Both the position numbers and the translations under genes were made by a program. The notes beneath the pieces were generated by a model. That model saw nothing but the letters and a program-made list of their open reading frames with translations. It was not told where the DNA came from and did no database searches. Of a DNA stretch of 64,000 nucleotides, positions 18,665 through 29,106 are shown piece after piece (within the stretch, counting starts at the first letter, position 1; each line of letters opens with the position of its first letter). Where the stretch lies: assembly GCA_947462685.1 (NCBI GenBank), contig CANHPL010000002.1:95933-159932 (forward strand), written 5' to 3'. This DNA is from Burkholderiaceae bacterium. Lineage in GTDB: Bacteria; Pseudomonadota; Gammaproteobacteria; Burkholderiales; Burkholderiaceae.

Positions 18665-19735
18665 ATGAAAATTGCAGTTTTACCTGGGGACGGCATTGGT
18701 CCAGAAATCATTGCACAAGCAAGATTAGTTTTAGATGCCTTGGGTGAGTCCTTTGAAATCGAAGAGGCACCAGTGGGAGGATCTGGATATGAGGCTGAAG
18801 GTCATCCTTTACCAGACAAAACATTATCCTTAGCTAAAGAAGCCGACGCCATTTTATTTGGCTCAGTTGGTGATTTTAAATATGACAATTTGCCAAGAGA
18901 GTTACGTCCGGAGCAGGCTATTTTGGGGTTGCGTAAGCATTTAGCTTTATTTGCGAATTTAAGACCGGCGATTTGTTACCCTGAATTAACGGCAGCCTCA
19001 TCCTTAAAGCCAGAAATTGTTTCAGGTTTAGATATTTTGATTGTGCGTGAACTTAACGGTGATGTGTACTTTGGCTCACCGAAAGGCATCCGCACAGCAA
19101 CCGATGGTCTTTTCCCTGGTGCACGAGAGGGCTTTGACACAATGCGCTATAGCGAACCAGAGGTGCGTCGGATTGGGCAAGTAGCATTTACAGCTGCTAG
19201 AAAAAGAAATAAAAAAATCTGTAGCGTTGATAAATCAAATGTCCTAGAAACTTCTCAGCTTTGGCGAGATGTGATGATTGACTTAGGTAAATCATTTCCA
19301 GATGTTGAACTAACGCATATGTATGTAGATAATGCGGCAATGCAGTTGGTAAAAGCGCCAAAAGCTTTTGACGTGGTAGTTACGGGTAATTTATTTGGTG
19401 ATATTTTGTCGGATGAGGCAGCGATGCTCACAGGCTCAATTGGAATGTTGCCATCTGCATCACTCGATATCAACAATAAAGGTTTATACGAGCCTAGTCA
19501 TGGTTCAGCTCCCGACATTGCAGGAAAAGGTATCGCTAACCCACTTGCAACCATTTTATCTGCAGCTATGATGCTGAGATATTCTCTTGGTAAAGAAGAG
19601 CAGGCCTTGCGCATTGAAAAAGCGGTGCAACATGTTCTTGCCAAGGGATATCGAACTGCTGATATTTACACCGCTGGCACACAAAAAGTTGGTACCGTTG
19701 AAATGGGCCAAGCGGTATTATCTGCACTAGTTTAA
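18665..19735 (+). CDS. leuB: 3-isopropylmalate dehydrogenase
   Basis: A 356-residue NAD-dependent oxidative decarboxylase forming 2-oxoisocaproate. Motifs: [15 protein letters not shown] at the start, the substrate-binding [14 protein letters not shown], the Lys and Asp of the active site in [10 protein letters not shown] and [19 protein letters not shown] for metal, and [18 protein letters not shown] for NAD. Complete and normal in length. A weak hairpin follows it before asd. Confidence 0.97.
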   Translation: MKIAVLPGDGIGPEIIAQARLVLDALGESFEIEEAPVGGSGYEAEGHPLPDKTLSLAKEADAILFGSVGDFKYDNLPRELRPEQAILGLRKHLALFANLRPAICYPELTAASSLKPEIVSGLDILIVRELNGDVYFGSPKGIRTATDGLFPGAREGFDTMRYSEPEVRRIGQVAFTAARKRNKKICSVDKSNVLETSQLWRDVMIDLGKSFPDVELTHMYVDNAAMQLVKAPKAFDVVVTGNLFGDILSDEAAMLTGSIGMLPSASLDINNKGLYEPSHGSAPDIAGKGIANPLATILSAAMMLRYSLGKEEQALRIEKAVQHVLAKGYRTADIYTAGTQKVGTVEMGQAVLSALV

Positions 19736-19755
19736 ATTCAGGTAATTTTTCCATA

Positions 19756-19798
19756 TAGGGCTCAGAAGTAATAAAATAGAGCCTTATTCATATTTTTT
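19756..19798 (+). terminator. possible weak terminator after leuB
   Basis: TAGGGCTC (19756-19763) can pair with GAGCCTTA (19779-19786) as an 8-bp stem with one G-U pair and a 15-base loop; six T follow at 19793-19798 after a short spacer. The large loop and the spacer make this a low-confidence call. Confidence 0.3.
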
Positions 19799-19813
19799 AA
19801 ATAAGGTTTAGTA

Positions 19814-20965
19814 ATGGCACTTCCTGTAGTAGGTTTGGTAGGGTGGCGTGGTATGGTTGGCAGCGTTCTTATGGAAAGGATGCTGGCCGAGAATGACTTT
19901 CAATTGATTGAACCGATATTTTTTAGTACCAGTAACCCTGGAGCAAAGGTGCCTTTATTTTCTGGTCAGACTTTAACTAAAAATGAAGAGTTATTGCAGG
20001 ATGCGAATGACATTCACGCATTAAAAAAATGTGATTACATCATCTCAACACAAGGTGGGGATTACACCAAAGCCATTTTTGAGCCCTTAAGAGCTAGTGG
20101 TTGGAAAGGGCATTGGATTGATGCAGCTAGTAGTTTAAGAATGAATTCGGAAGCAGTTATTGTGCTTGATCCTGTGAATCGTCACGTAATCGATCAAGCA
20201 TTCTCCAGTGGAAATTTGAACTGGATCGGTGGAAACTGCACGGTTAGCCTGATGTTACTTGGTTTGCATGGACTATTTAAGGCGGGATTGGTTGAATGGA
20301 TGAGCGCAATGACTTATCAGGCTGCTTCTGGCGCTGGTGCCCAGAATATGAGGGAGTTATTGCAACAAATGGGTTATTTATACAATAGTGTGCAAGCTGA
20401 CCTTGCTAACCCCAGCTCTTCTATTTTAGATATTGATCGCCAAGTAACGAAATCACTTCAAAGTAGTGAATACCCGAAAACCAACTTCAGAAATACGCCT
20501 TTAGCTGGAAGTTTAATTCCATGGATTGATGTACCTGTTGAGCATGGTCAGACCAAAGAAGAATGGAAGGGTGGCGCTGAATGTAACAAAATACTTGGAT
20601 TGCCGCCATTTAGAGAACCTGGAAGTATTCCCATTGATGGTATTTGTGTCAGGGTCGGTGCAATGAGATGCCATTCTCAGGGATTGACTATTAAGTTAAA
20701 AAAACATGTCTCGATTGGTGATTTAGAACAATTAATCGCAAATGCCAATGAATGGGTCAAGTTTGTGCCTAATGAGCGTGAAATGACGGAACAATATTTA
20801 ACCCCGGCTGCGGTTACTGGAACATTGCAAATACCAGTGGGTCGTATGCACCATTTAGCGATGGGGCCAGAATACATTGGAGCGTTTACAGTAGGTGATC
20901 AGTTGTTGTGGGGTGCAGCAGAACCTCTGAGAAGAATATTACGTATCCTATTGGAATCGAAGTAA
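19814..20965 (+). CDS. asd: aspartate-semialdehyde dehydrogenase
   Basis: A 383-residue enzyme reducing aspartyl phosphate to the semialdehyde, the branch point for lysine/diaminopimelate, methionine and threonine. The N-terminal [17 protein letters not shown] is the NADPH site of the gammaproteobacterial-type enzyme. The catalytic nucleophile is Cys142 in [11 protein letters not shown], and the late [16 protein letters not shown] segment carries the active-site His. Its stop overlaps the fimV start by one base, so the two are coupled. Confidence 0.96.
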   Translation: MALPVVGLVGWRGMVGSVLMERMLAENDFQLIEPIFFSTSNPGAKVPLFSGQTLTKNEELLQDANDIHALKKCDYIISTQGGDYTKAIFEPLRASGWKGHWIDAASSLRMNSEAVIVLDPVNRHVIDQAFSSGNLNWIGGNCTVSLMLLGLHGLFKAGLVEWMSAMTYQAASGAGAQNMRELLQQMGYLYNSVQADLANPSSSILDIDRQVTKSLQSSEYPKTNFRNTPLAGSLIPWIDVPVEHGQTKEEWKGGAECNKILGLPPFREPGSIPIDGICVRVGAMRCHSQGLTIKLKKHVSIGDLEQLIANANEWVKFVPNEREMTEQYLTPAAVTGTLQIPVGRMHHLAMGPEYIGAFTVGDQLLWGAAEPLRRILRILLESK

Positions 20966-22542
20966 TGAATATAAGACGCCATACAAAATGTCTTTTTATG
21001 GCTTGGAGTCTTTTTTTCTGTCAAATTACATTTGCCTTGTCTTTAGGCGCATTGAGTACCCAATCTTCTCAAGACGAGCCGTTTGAAGCAAAAATTTTGA
21101 TTCTGATGAGTACCAAGGAGTCTAAGACTCTTGGTCAATTTGAAGCTCGCTTAGCTGACCAAAGCCTCTTTGAAAAATTTGGAATACAGAAACCGAGTGA
21201 CACATTTTCTCCCAATATATCTATTCAAAAAGATAACGTGGGTAAACCGATTGCCATCGTTATCAAGTTTTCTCAAAAAACTGTTGAGCTAAAGAAAGCT
21301 TTTAATGATGTAGTAATTGAACTCAGTTGGTCCTCTGGGAAAATTACTCGCGTCTACACAATATTAAATACCCAATCTAAAGAGATTCAAGTACAAGCGG
21401 GCGATAACCTGGTGAATATTGCAAGTCAAATAATGCCACAATTAAGTGGTGTTGAGCTCAATCAAGTATTGGTTGCTTTATATCGATTAAATCCTAAAGC
21501 ATTTTATGCAGGTAACATCAATCGCTTAAAGCAGGGTGAGAAATTAAATGTACCGACTGAAATTATGGCAGCATCAATTCCAGCAGAAGAGGCGCGAGAA
21601 TTTGCTGCCACAGCCGCTAAAGACTATCGTGAACGTCAATTAAATAGGTCTACTGAGGAAAGTTTAAAAAGCAATAATCGCACCTATCAACAAACTCAAC
21701 TTCCAGAGAGTTTTAAAGATCGTTTAAAGATTGGATCTTCACAAATCGATTCTGAACAAGCGATTACTCAAGCCAAATTAAATGAAGAAATGATTGCCCA
21801 AAAAAAAATGTTGGAAGAGGCACAACAGCGTATTGCTGAGTTGGAACGTAATATTGCAGATTTAAAAGAAATGAATGAGAAAAAATCGACTGTGCCAATT
21901 GTTTTTAAGTCGTTTGATTTTGAACAATACGGAATTATTGTGGGTATCTTGTCTTTAACAGGGATATTTTTATTTGGTGTATTACGCAACTCTTCTTATC
22001 AAGTTGCTCTAGATAGTTCTTCCAATTTATCATCTAATGTACCAACACATATTATTCCCAAGATGATGCCGGTCATGGAGGCAAATACCAATAATGAAGA
22101 GCCGGAGGATGATTCTGCGGTTGTGATTCATCAATCAGACACTCATGCGGATCATCATGAAGTTCCAAAGCATATTAAAGAGTTATTTTCTAGTATTGAT
22201 TTGAACTTGTCATCTGATCCTGTCAAATCAGAAGTAAGGATAAGTCCTGAGATGGAAAACCAAGCCACACCCATTGCATCGGCAGCTGTAATAACATCGC
22301 CAATTCCTTATTCTCAAGACTTAGGGGGCAGTACTCTTCCTAATTCAAGTTCATCAGAGGTTTCCAAGATATTACTTAATTCAGATGAACAGAAAGTTAG
22401 ATTTAATCTTGCTCGTTCATATCTAAAAATTAAAGATTTTGAGACAGCTAGAATTTTATTGACTGATCTGGTAGAGCTTGGTGACAATGCTGATAGAGAG
22501 ATCTTGATCCAAGCCTCTGAGTTACTTGTGGAAATTTCGTGA
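20965..22542 (+). CDS. fimV: FimV-like peptidoglycan-binding protein, short form
   Basis: From the ATG at 20965 (overlapping the asd stop) the protein has 525 residues. It shows a signal peptide (about 1-24), the FimV N-terminal domain beginning LGALSTQSSQDEPFEAKI, a LysM-like region (about 138-198), a coiled coil (about 262-308), one membrane helix (about 320-340), an acidic cytoplasmic stretch, and a C-terminal FimV helical domain (about 473-525, VRFNLARSYLKIKDFETARI). FimV proteins organise polar complexes such as type IV pili. Pseudomonas FimV is much longer, mainly in the acidic region, so this is a reduced version. No pilus gene is nearby. Confidence 0.85.
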   Translation: MNIRRHTKCLFMAWSLFFCQITFALSLGALSTQSSQDEPFEAKILILMSTKESKTLGQFEARLADQSLFEKFGIQKPSDTFSPNISIQKDNVGKPIAIVIKFSQKTVELKKAFNDVVIELSWSSGKITRVYTILNTQSKEIQVQAGDNLVNIASQIMPQLSGVELNQVLVALYRLNPKAFYAGNINRLKQGEKLNVPTEIMAASIPAEEAREFAATAAKDYRERQLNRSTEESLKSNNRTYQQTQLPESFKDRLKIGSSQIDSEQAITQAKLNEEMIAQKKMLEEAQQRIAELERNIADLKEMNEKKSTVPIVFKSFDFEQYGIIVGILSLTGIFLFGVLRNSSYQVALDSSSNLSSNVPTHIIPKMMPVMEANTNNEEPEDDSAVVIHQSDTHADHHEVPKHIKELFSSIDLNLSSDPVKSEVRISPEMENQATPIASAAVITSPIPYSQDLGGSTLPNSSSSEVSKILLNSDEQKVRFNLARSYLKIKDFETARILLTDLVELGDNADREILIQASELLVEIS

Positions 22543-23414
22543 TTTTTCAAGCGCCATCAGATAATAACCACGAATTAAGACGAATTGCCATTGGGGTCCA
22601 ATATGATGGTTCTCCATATTGCGGTTGGCAAAGCCAAGTTCAACAAGCGACAATACAAGACCATATTGAGTCTGCGATTAGTCACTTTATTGGCGGAATT
22701 AAAGAGCCTATCATTCGCTTAACTGCTGCTGGAAGAACGGATACTGGGGTACATGCATTGGGTCAAGTGGCTCATTTTGACACGGTTGTTGAACGACCCG
22801 ATTGGTCATGGGTCAGAGGTTTAAATAGTTTTTTACCACCATCGATATCCATTCAATGGGCAAAAGAAGTGCCATTCGAATTCGATGCGAGATTTAGTGC
22901 TTATGAAAGATCCTACGCCTACTATTTAATTACATCACCAGTCAAAACACCTCTTTTACATCGAAAAGCTGGTTTTCATATGTTGCCATTGAATAAGTCC
23001 TTGCGCGTTGATGAAATGCGTCGTGCAGCTACTTATTTGCTTGGTGAACACGATTTTTCTTGTTTTAGATCATCAGAGTGTCAAAGTAAAACTCCTGTGA
23101 AAAATTTATATCAAATTGATATCATTGAAGAAGGGGTAAAGGTATTCTTTTTTTTTAGAGCGAATGCATTCTTACATCACATGGTACGCAATATCATGGG
23201 AAGTTTGCTACACGTAGGTTTTGGGAAAGAATCAGCGGGCTGGTTTGGCGAGCTTTTATTAAAAAAAGATCGATCTTTGGCTGCGCCCACGTTTTCCGCA
23301 GATGGGTTATATTTAGCTCAGGTTGGCTATCCCGATCAATTTGAAATACCTTTACCTCATTTTGATTTTAGTGTGATCCCCTCAGCATATTTACACAAAG
23401 CATTCCGTCCATAG
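22539..23414 (+). CDS. truA: tRNA pseudouridine(38-40) synthase
   Basis: A 291-residue TruA, slightly longer than average at the N-terminus. It isomerises uridines 38-40 in the tRNA anticodon arm. The catalytic Asp68 is in AAGRTDTGVHALGQ, and FDARFSAYERSYAYYL and NAFLHHMVRNIMG are family signatures. The start is GTG within the 4-base overlap with fimV (GTGA); no ATG exists before the conserved core. A run of nine T at 23148-23156 (encoding Phe) is a possible sequencing or slippage spot, but the frame continues normally through it. Confidence 0.95.
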   Translation: MIFQAPSDNNHELRRIAIGVQYDGSPYCGWQSQVQQATIQDHIESAISHFIGGIKEPIIRLTAAGRTDTGVHALGQVAHFDTVVERPDWSWVRGLNSFLPPSISIQWAKEVPFEFDARFSAYERSYAYYLITSPVKTPLLHRKAGFHMLPLNKSLRVDEMRRAATYLLGEHDFSCFRSSECQSKTPVKNLYQIDIIEEGVKVFFFFRANAFLHHMVRNIMGSLLHVGFGKESAGWFGELLLKKDRSLAAPTFSADGLYLAQVGYPDQFEIPLPHFDFSVIPSAYLHKAFRP

Positions 23415-23433
23415 GCACTGGAGGATCTAAAGA

Positions 23434-24105
23434 ATGAGTTTATTAAATAATGATTCCCTTCACACACGAATTAAAATTTGTGGTTTGAGCACTGCAATAG
23501 ATATTCATACAGCGATGAATCTAGGAGTTGATGCGATTGGACTGGTTTTTTATCCGCCGAGTCCAAGATGTTTAGAGATGACACAAGGGGCGACATTATC
23601 GCGTTTGCACGAGGGCACTTTGCAAAACGTGGTCTTAGTGGTCGATGCCGATGATCATTTGATTAAAAGTATCAAAGACCATTGCAAAATAGATATATGG
23701 CAGTTTCATGGGAATGAAACTCCACAGCGTTGTTCTGAAATCGCCGGGGACTTACCATGGCTAAAAGCGGCAAGGGTTGATGAAAAATTCCAACTTGACG
23801 ATTTTTGCCTACAATATAGGGATGCATCTGCTTGGATATTAGATGCTGTGGTTGAAGGTTACGGTGGTGGTGGAAAAACGTTTAATTGGGATTTAATACC
23901 GAAGTCATGGATAAAAGAAAACGCGCATCGGGTCGTTTTGAGTGGTGGATTGAAAATAAGCAACGTTGCAGAGGCAATTGCACATTTTCGACCATTAGGA
24001 GTAGATGTATCCAGTGGGGTTGAGATTTCTAAAGGAAAAAAAGACCCCGAATTAATGAAACAATTTGTAATGCAAGTCAGGACGATTGATCAATCTTCTT
24101 ACTAG
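23434..24105 (+). CDS. trpF: phosphoribosylanthranilate isomerase
   Basis: A 223-residue TIM barrel for the Amadori rearrangement of phosphoribosylanthranilate in tryptophan synthesis. The catalytic Cys16 is in RIKICGLS and the Asp acid is in WILDAVVEGYGGGGKTF; VVLSGGLKISNV and VDVSSGVE bind phosphate. The ATG follows a strong ribosome binding site (GGAGGA). It is separate from TrpC, as in Burkholderiales, and is followed by trpB and trpA. Confidence 0.95.
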   Translation: MSLLNNDSLHTRIKICGLSTAIDIHTAMNLGVDAIGLVFYPPSPRCLEMTQGATLSRLHEGTLQNVVLVVDADDHLIKSIKDHCKIDIWQFHGNETPQRCSEIAGDLPWLKAARVDEKFQLDDFCLQYRDASAWILDAVVEGYGGGGKTFNWDLIPKSWIKENAHRVVLSGGLKISNVAEAIAHFRPLGVDVSSGVEISKGKKDPELMKQFVMQVRTIDQSSY

Positions 24106-24123
24106 TATAAAAAAGGATAGCTT

Positions 24124-25326
24124 ATGTACGATTTTCCAGATACACGTGGGCATTTTGGCCCTTATGGAGGGGTATTTGTATCTGAGACGCTCATGTTTGC
24201 CCTTGAAGAACTCAAGCAAATATACGCCAAATACCAACATGACCCTGAATTTCAAGCAGAATTTCACAGTGAGTTAAAGCACTTTGTGGGTCGACCAAGC
24301 CCGATTTATCATGCAAAACGATGGAGCGAGCAGGTTGGTGGGGCACAGGTTTACTTTAAAAGGGAAGACTTAAATCATACTGGAGCTCACAAAATTAATA
24401 ATGTAATTGGTCAGGCATTACTCGCCAAAAGAATGGGTAAGCCACGAGTAATTGCAGAGACAGGAGCGGGGCAGCATGGCGTTGCGACCGCAACGATTTG
24501 TGCAAGATTTGGATTAGAGTGTGTGATCTACATGGGTAGTGTTGATGTCGAGAGACAAGCTCAAAATATCTACCGTATGAAGTTGCTCGGTGCAAAAGTA
24601 GTTCCCGTTGAGTCTGGTTCTAAAACATTGAAAGATGCTTTGAATGAAGCGATGCGTGATTGGGTTACCAATGTCGAAAATACCTTTTATATCATTGGTA
24701 CAGTTGCCGGCCCACATCCTTACCCAATGATGGTGCGAGATTTTCAAAGTGTGATTGGACTAGAATGTATTGATCAAATGCCAGAGATGACTGGAGCACA
24801 ACCAGACTATGTACTAGCATGTGTTGGTGGCGGGTCGAATGCAATGGGAATTTTTTATCCCTACATTAACTATCCTGATGTGAAATTAATTGGTGTTGAA
24901 GCTGCTGGTTCTGGAATTGAAACCGGTATGCATGCTGCAGCTTTGTGTGCAGGTACACCAGGAGTTTTACACGGTAATAGAACCTACTTGATTCAGAATG
25001 CGGATGGACAAATCATGGATACCCATTCTATCTCTGCAGGCCTTGATTACCCGGGAGTTGGCCCAGAGCATGCCTGGTTAAAAGATATCAATAGAGCCAC
25101 TTACACCGCAGTTACCGATGAAGAAGCGCTTGCTGCATTTCATACCTGTTGTGAGATTGAAGGGATTATTCCAGCATTAGAAACTAGTCATGCGATTGCA
25201 TATGCCTTTCGGTTAGCGAAAACACTACCTAAAGATAAAACGATTCTTGTTAATCTGTCCGGTCGAGGTGACAAAGATATGCACACAGTTGCCCAGGCTG
25301 ACAAAATTAAACTTTCACCAGCATAA
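24124..25326 (+). CDS. trpB: tryptophan synthase beta subunit
   Basis: A 400-residue PLP enzyme joining indole and serine. The Schiff-base lysine is Lys90 in [21 protein letters not shown] contains the catalytic Glu region, and [10 protein letters not shown] binds the PLP phosphate. N-terminus and length are standard. It lies 18 bases after trpF with an AAGGA ribosome binding site, and 14 bases before trpA. Confidence 0.97.
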   Translation: MYDFPDTRGHFGPYGGVFVSETLMFALEELKQIYAKYQHDPEFQAEFHSELKHFVGRPSPIYHAKRWSEQVGGAQVYFKREDLNHTGAHKINNVIGQALLAKRMGKPRVIAETGAGQHGVATATICARFGLECVIYMGSVDVERQAQNIYRMKLLGAKVVPVESGSKTLKDALNEAMRDWVTNVENTFYIIGTVAGPHPYPMMVRDFQSVIGLECIDQMPEMTGAQPDYVLACVGGGSNAMGIFYPYINYPDVKLIGVEAAGSGIETGMHAAALCAGTPGVLHGNRTYLIQNADGQIMDTHSISAGLDYPGVGPEHAWLKDINRATYTAVTDEEALAAFHTCCEIEGIIPALETSHAIAYAFRLAKTLPKDKTILVNLSGRGDKDMHTVAQADKIKLSPA

Positions 25327-25340
25327 GGGTTAATTTATTT

Positions 25341-26144
25341 ATGGGACGTATTGAAGCAGTATTTCAAGAGCTTAAAACGGTTGGTAAAAAAGGTTTAATT
25401 CCCTTCGTAACTGCTGGAGATCCTGATTTAGCAAGTACCTTACTTATTTTGCATGCCTTGGTCGAATCTGGCGCAGATATTATTGAGCTTGGTATCCCTT
25501 TCTCAGATCCAATGGCAGATGGCCCTGTAATTCAAAGGGCATCAGAAAGATCACTTGCCAATGGCACTACTCTTTTAAAGTGCTTAAAAATCGTACAAGA
25601 CTTTCGGTCGACAAATCAATTAACCCCAATCGTATTAATGGGATATGCCAATCCAATTGAGCGTATGGGGATTGAAATCTTTACTCAAAAAGCAAAAGAA
25701 GCTGGCGTTGATGGGGTCTTGGTGGTTGATTATCCACCTGAAGAATGTACTGAATTTGCAAGTATCTTAAAAAAAGCCGGTTTAAGTCCCATATTTTTAT
25801 TAGCACCGACATCAACACAAGAACGTATTAACCATGTTTCACTAGCCTCAAGTGGGTACATATATTACGTATCCTTAAAAGGTGTTACTGGGGCAAGTAA
25901 CGTTAATATCGCAGAAGTTGCGACCATCACAGATCAGATACGAGCGCAAACTTCGACACCTCTTGCTATTGGCTTTGGTATTCGTGATGCAGAATCCGCT
26001 AAAAAATTAAGTCAAAGTGCAGATGCCGTCATTATTGGTAGTAAGTTGGTACAGATATTAGAGGAGTCCTCTTCTGATACAAGGTTACAATCATTGAAAA
26101 GCTTTATTCGTGACATTCGTACAGCGTTAGATAGTAATAAGTAG
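25341..26144 (+). CDS. trpA: tryptophan synthase alpha subunit
   Basis: A 267-residue TIM barrel cleaving indole-3-glycerol phosphate and channelling indole to TrpB. Catalytic Glu49 and Asp60 are visible in IIELGIPFSDPMADGP, and the GVTGAS loop and GFGIRDAESAK phosphate site follow. Directly downstream of trpB. No trpC, trpD or trpE gene is in the window. Confidence 0.96.
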   Translation: MGRIEAVFQELKTVGKKGLIPFVTAGDPDLASTLLILHALVESGADIIELGIPFSDPMADGPVIQRASERSLANGTTLLKCLKIVQDFRSTNQLTPIVLMGYANPIERMGIEIFTQKAKEAGVDGVLVVDYPPEECTEFASILKKAGLSPIFLLAPTSTQERINHVSLASSGYIYYVSLKGVTGASNVNIAEVATITDQIRAQTSTPLAIGFGIRDAESAKKLSQSADAVIIGSKLVQILEESSSDTRLQSLKSFIRDIRTALDSNK

Positions 26145-26175
26145 AGCATTTTGAATAGATAACTAGAGGAATGAT

Positions 26176-27048
26176 ATGAGTTGGATTGATAAATTATTAC
26201 CTCCCCAGATTCAGCAAACTGATCCTAGTTTACGTAAATCTGTTCCCGAAGGCTTGTGGGTAAAATGCGTATCTTGTGAAGCGGTTTTATATCGAACTGA
26301 CGTTGAGGCCAATCAATATGTCTGTTCAAAGTGTAACCATCATATGCGCATACGCGCCAGACAGCGCTTGGACTTTTTGTTGGACAAAGAGGGGCGTTAT
26401 GAAATTGGCCAAGAAATTGTGCCTATTGATCCTTTAAAGTTCAAGGATACGAAAAAATATACCGATCGCTTACAAGAAGCCATGGACAGTACTGGTGAAA
26501 CAGATGCGATGGTGGTTTTAGGTGGATCGATTCATACACTACCAGTTGTTATTGCCTGTTTTGAATTTGAGTTTATGGGTGGTTCAATGGGGTCAGTTGT
26601 TGGCGAGCGTTTTACAAGAGGTGCCCAAACGGCTTTAGATCAAAAAGTCCCCTTTATCTGCATCAGTGCTACAGGCGGTGCTCGAATGCAAGAAAGCCTA
26701 TTATCACTAATGCAAATGGCTAAAACGAACTCTATGTTAACCAAACTATCAAAAGCAAAGTTACCCTATATTAGCGTTTTAACAGACCCCACAATGGGTG
26801 GAATATCTGCAAGTTTTGCATTTATGGGTGATATTGTTATTGCAGAACCAAAAGCTTTAATTGGTTTTGCTGGCCCGAGAGTGATCGAACAAACGGTCAG
26901 GGAGAAGTTGCCTGAAGGATTTCAGAGATCAGAATTTTTAATGCAAAAGGGGGGTATCGACATGATTGTTGATCGTCGCCAAATGAGAACTGAAATTGCT
27001 CAATTGTTAGCTTTGTTACAAAAACAACCGACAGACTCTATCGCTTAA
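26176..27048 (+). CDS. accD: acetyl-CoA carboxylase carboxyltransferase subunit beta
   Basis: A 290-residue subunit that with AccA transfers the carboxyl group from biotin to acetyl-CoA. The N-terminal zinc finger is intact (Cys31, Cys34, Cys50, Cys53), followed by the carboxyltransferase fold with [33 protein letters not shown] and [11 protein letters not shown]. Its place between trpA and folC is the usual betaproteobacterial order. Confidence 0.97.
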   Translation: MSWIDKLLPPQIQQTDPSLRKSVPEGLWVKCVSCEAVLYRTDVEANQYVCSKCNHHMRIRARQRLDFLLDKEGRYEIGQEIVPIDPLKFKDTKKYTDRLQEAMDSTGETDAMVVLGGSIHTLPVVIACFEFEFMGGSMGSVVGERFTRGAQTALDQKVPFICISATGGARMQESLLSLMQMAKTNSMLTKLSKAKLPYISVLTDPTMGGISASFAFMGDIVIAEPKALIGFAGPRVIEQTVREKLPEGFQRSEFLMQKGGIDMIVDRRQMRTEIAQLLALLQKQPTDSIA

Positions 27049-27055
27049 TATCCTA

Positions 27056-28369
27056 GTGTTTTCTAAAGAGCCTCATTATTTTTCAGATCTACAAAGCTGG
27101 TTAGCTTTTCTGGAGACTGCTCACCCTGTCGGCATTGATATGGGTTTGACACGCATCAAAAAAGTTCAAGAAGCTCTCAATTTAAAGTTTCAGTGTCCTG
27201 TTATTACTGTTGCTGGTACTAATGGCAAAGGTTCCATTTGTGCATTTTTAGAGTCGATCTTTTCAGAGGCTGGATATCGGGTTGCTTGCCATACATCGCC
27301 GCATTTTTTAGACTTTACAGAAAGAGCACGTATTGGTCGTCAAAGTGTTTCTGAAGAACGATTATTGCAACACTTTCATGCTGTTGAGATGGCACGATCC
27401 TCCCTGGATGAGTTAGTAAGTCTTACCTATTTTGAGTTCACAACGTTAGCCATTTTGCATTTATTCGTTTCCATGGAGTTGGATGTCGTGATCTTAGAAG
27501 TTGGACTAGGGGGACGGTTAGATGCAGTTAATATCATCGACGCTGATTGTGCAATTATCGCTAGTATTGATCTTGATCATACGGCATTGTTAGGTAATAC
27601 CCGCGAGTTAATCGCCGTTGAAAAAGCTGGAATCATGAGGCCTGGAAAAATTGCTATCTGTGCAGATCCTTTGCCACCTTCCACCTTAGTTGAGTATGCA
27701 GATCAATTGGGTGTTGACTTATGGCTACATGGTCGGGATTTTAATGTTTCCGGTGACCAACAGCAGTGGGGATGGTCGGGAAGAACAAGACGAGTTAATG
27801 GCTTGGCATATCCCGCGCTTAGAGGGGCTAATCAATTAATCAATGCAGCAGCGGTAATTGCTGCTTTAATGAGTTTAAGAGACGTATTGCCAGTCGGCGT
27901 TCAGGCAATTCGAAACGGCTTCGCCATGGTCGATCTGCCGGGAAGGTTTCAAGTGCTCGCAGGACAACCTACAATGGTGCTGGACGTTGCGCATAATCCC
28001 CATGCAAGTAGTGCATTGGCGGCTAGTTTAGATAAGATGGGGTATTTCCCTTTTACGCATGCTATTTTCGGTGTTATGTCTGATAAAGACATAGAAGGGG
28101 TGATTCGACCCATGTTGGGGATTGTGGATTATTGGCATTGTGTCAATCTACCCACTCCAAGAGCTGCAACCGCTCTAAAAATTCAACAGACTTTAGAAAG
28201 TCTTGGTGTAAAAAACACCAACGAATCGGGCATTACAAGTCATTTAACGGTAGATGAAGCATATCAAAAAACCTTTGAGCTGATTGGTCAAAATGATAGA
28301 ATGGTGGTGTTTGGATCTTTCTTAACGGTAAGTGCAGTGATGGTTTTGCAGAAATTACAAAAACATTGA
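27056..28369 (+). CDS. folC: bifunctional folylpolyglutamate / dihydrofolate synthase
   Basis: A 437-residue Mur-ligase-like enzyme that adds glutamate to dihydropteroate and to folates. The P-loop GTNGKGS is at residues 54-60, with the folate-binding HTSPHFLDFTERAR and the DVAHNPHAS motif of the C-terminal domain. The start is GTG, seven bases after accD, and the conserved N-terminus (LQSWLAFLETAHPVGIDMGL) begins close to it. Confidence 0.94.
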   Translation: MFSKEPHYFSDLQSWLAFLETAHPVGIDMGLTRIKKVQEALNLKFQCPVITVAGTNGKGSICAFLESIFSEAGYRVACHTSPHFLDFTERARIGRQSVSEERLLQHFHAVEMARSSLDELVSLTYFEFTTLAILHLFVSMELDVVILEVGLGGRLDAVNIIDADCAIIASIDLDHTALLGNTRELIAVEKAGIMRPGKIAICADPLPPSTLVEYADQLGVDLWLHGRDFNVSGDQQQWGWSGRTRRVNGLAYPALRGANQLINAAAVIAALMSLRDVLPVGVQAIRNGFAMVDLPGRFQVLAGQPTMVLDVAHNPHASSALAASLDKMGYFPFTHAIFGVMSDKDIEGVIRPMLGIVDYWHCVNLPTPRAATALKIQQTLESLGVKNTNESGITSHLTVDEAYQKTFELIGQNDRMVVFGSFLTVSAVMVLQKLQKH

Positions 28370-28398
28370 AATACCTCTACAAGTGCAAATAAATAGTA

Positions 28399-29106
28399 AT
28401 GATCTCATTTTTTAAATTTAAAAATAATAAAAATTCAGAAGATAGTCCTGTTCGCACTGAGCCAACGATGAAATCTCGTCGTCAAGTTCTCGATGATGAT
28501 AATCAAGAATCGATGTCAGAAAACCCAGAAGTTCAGAGAGCTAGACATCGATTATTGGGCGCGGTTTTTCTATTATTGATTGCTATCATTGGACTGCCAA
28601 GAATTTTTGATGCCGAACCAAAAATAATTAAAAATGATGTGGTGATTAAGGTTCTAAGTTCTGTTAGTGATTCTGTTAGTACCAATGAAGAAAAACCACG
28701 GGTTGATAACGCATTCGTATTACCTTCCCCCCTGGATGAGAAAATTCCTGCTGTTAATAACACGAAAATTCAGGATACAAAATCTAGCTCTAATACGTTT
28801 TTAGATAATAATGAGGTTATTATTTCAGAGTCTGTCCCTAAAGAAACAGATAAAAGTAAGGCGAAATTTTATATTCAAGTTGCAACATTCTCGACGAATG
28901 ATCGAGTAAAGAAAATGTCAGCCAAGCTGAAAGAGTTAAAAATATCTTCGTATGTTGTAGAAAGAAAAAAAGAGGCGGAGGATACGACTTTATATCTTCT
29001 GCGGTCAGGACCATATAACAGTCGAGAGGATGCTCAAGCCGCGGTTAAAAAAATGGCTGAACTTGAAGTTGCCCCCAAAATTATTGAAATGAAAACCCCT
29101 CAATAA
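28399..29106 (+). CDS. SPOR-domain protein, DedD-like
   Basis: A 235-residue inner-membrane protein: a charged cytoplasmic N-terminus, one membrane helix (about residues 52-67, LLGAVFLLLIAIIGLP), a variable periplasmic linker, and a C-terminal SPOR domain (about 155-232, starting FYIQVATFS). SPOR domains bind denuded glycan strands at the division septum. The folC-here-cvpA-purF order equals the folC-dedD-cvpA-purF order of E. coli, so this is the positional counterpart of dedD. Its stop overlaps the cvpA start by one base. Confidence 0.88.
   Translation: MISFFKFKNNKNSEDSPVRTEPTMKSRRQVLDDDNQESMSENPEVQRARHRLLGAVFLLLIAIIGLPRIFDAEPKIIKNDVVIKVLSSVSDSVSTNEEKPRVDNAFVLPSPLDEKIPAVNNTKIQDTKSSSNTFLDNNEVIISESVPKETDKSKAKFYIQVATFSTNDRVKKMSAKLKELKISSYVVERKKEAEDTTLYLLRSGPYNSREDAQAAVKKMAELEVAPKIIEMKTPQ

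Noticed and set aside
23148..23156. Run of nine T in truA as a possible frameshift
   Set aside because: The reading frame and conserved motifs continue correctly on both sides, so no frameshift is indicated.
24086..24277. Short frame across the trpF-trpB junction as a Trp leader peptide
   Set aside because: It contains no cluster of Trp codons and no attenuator hairpin; it overlaps trpB in another frame.
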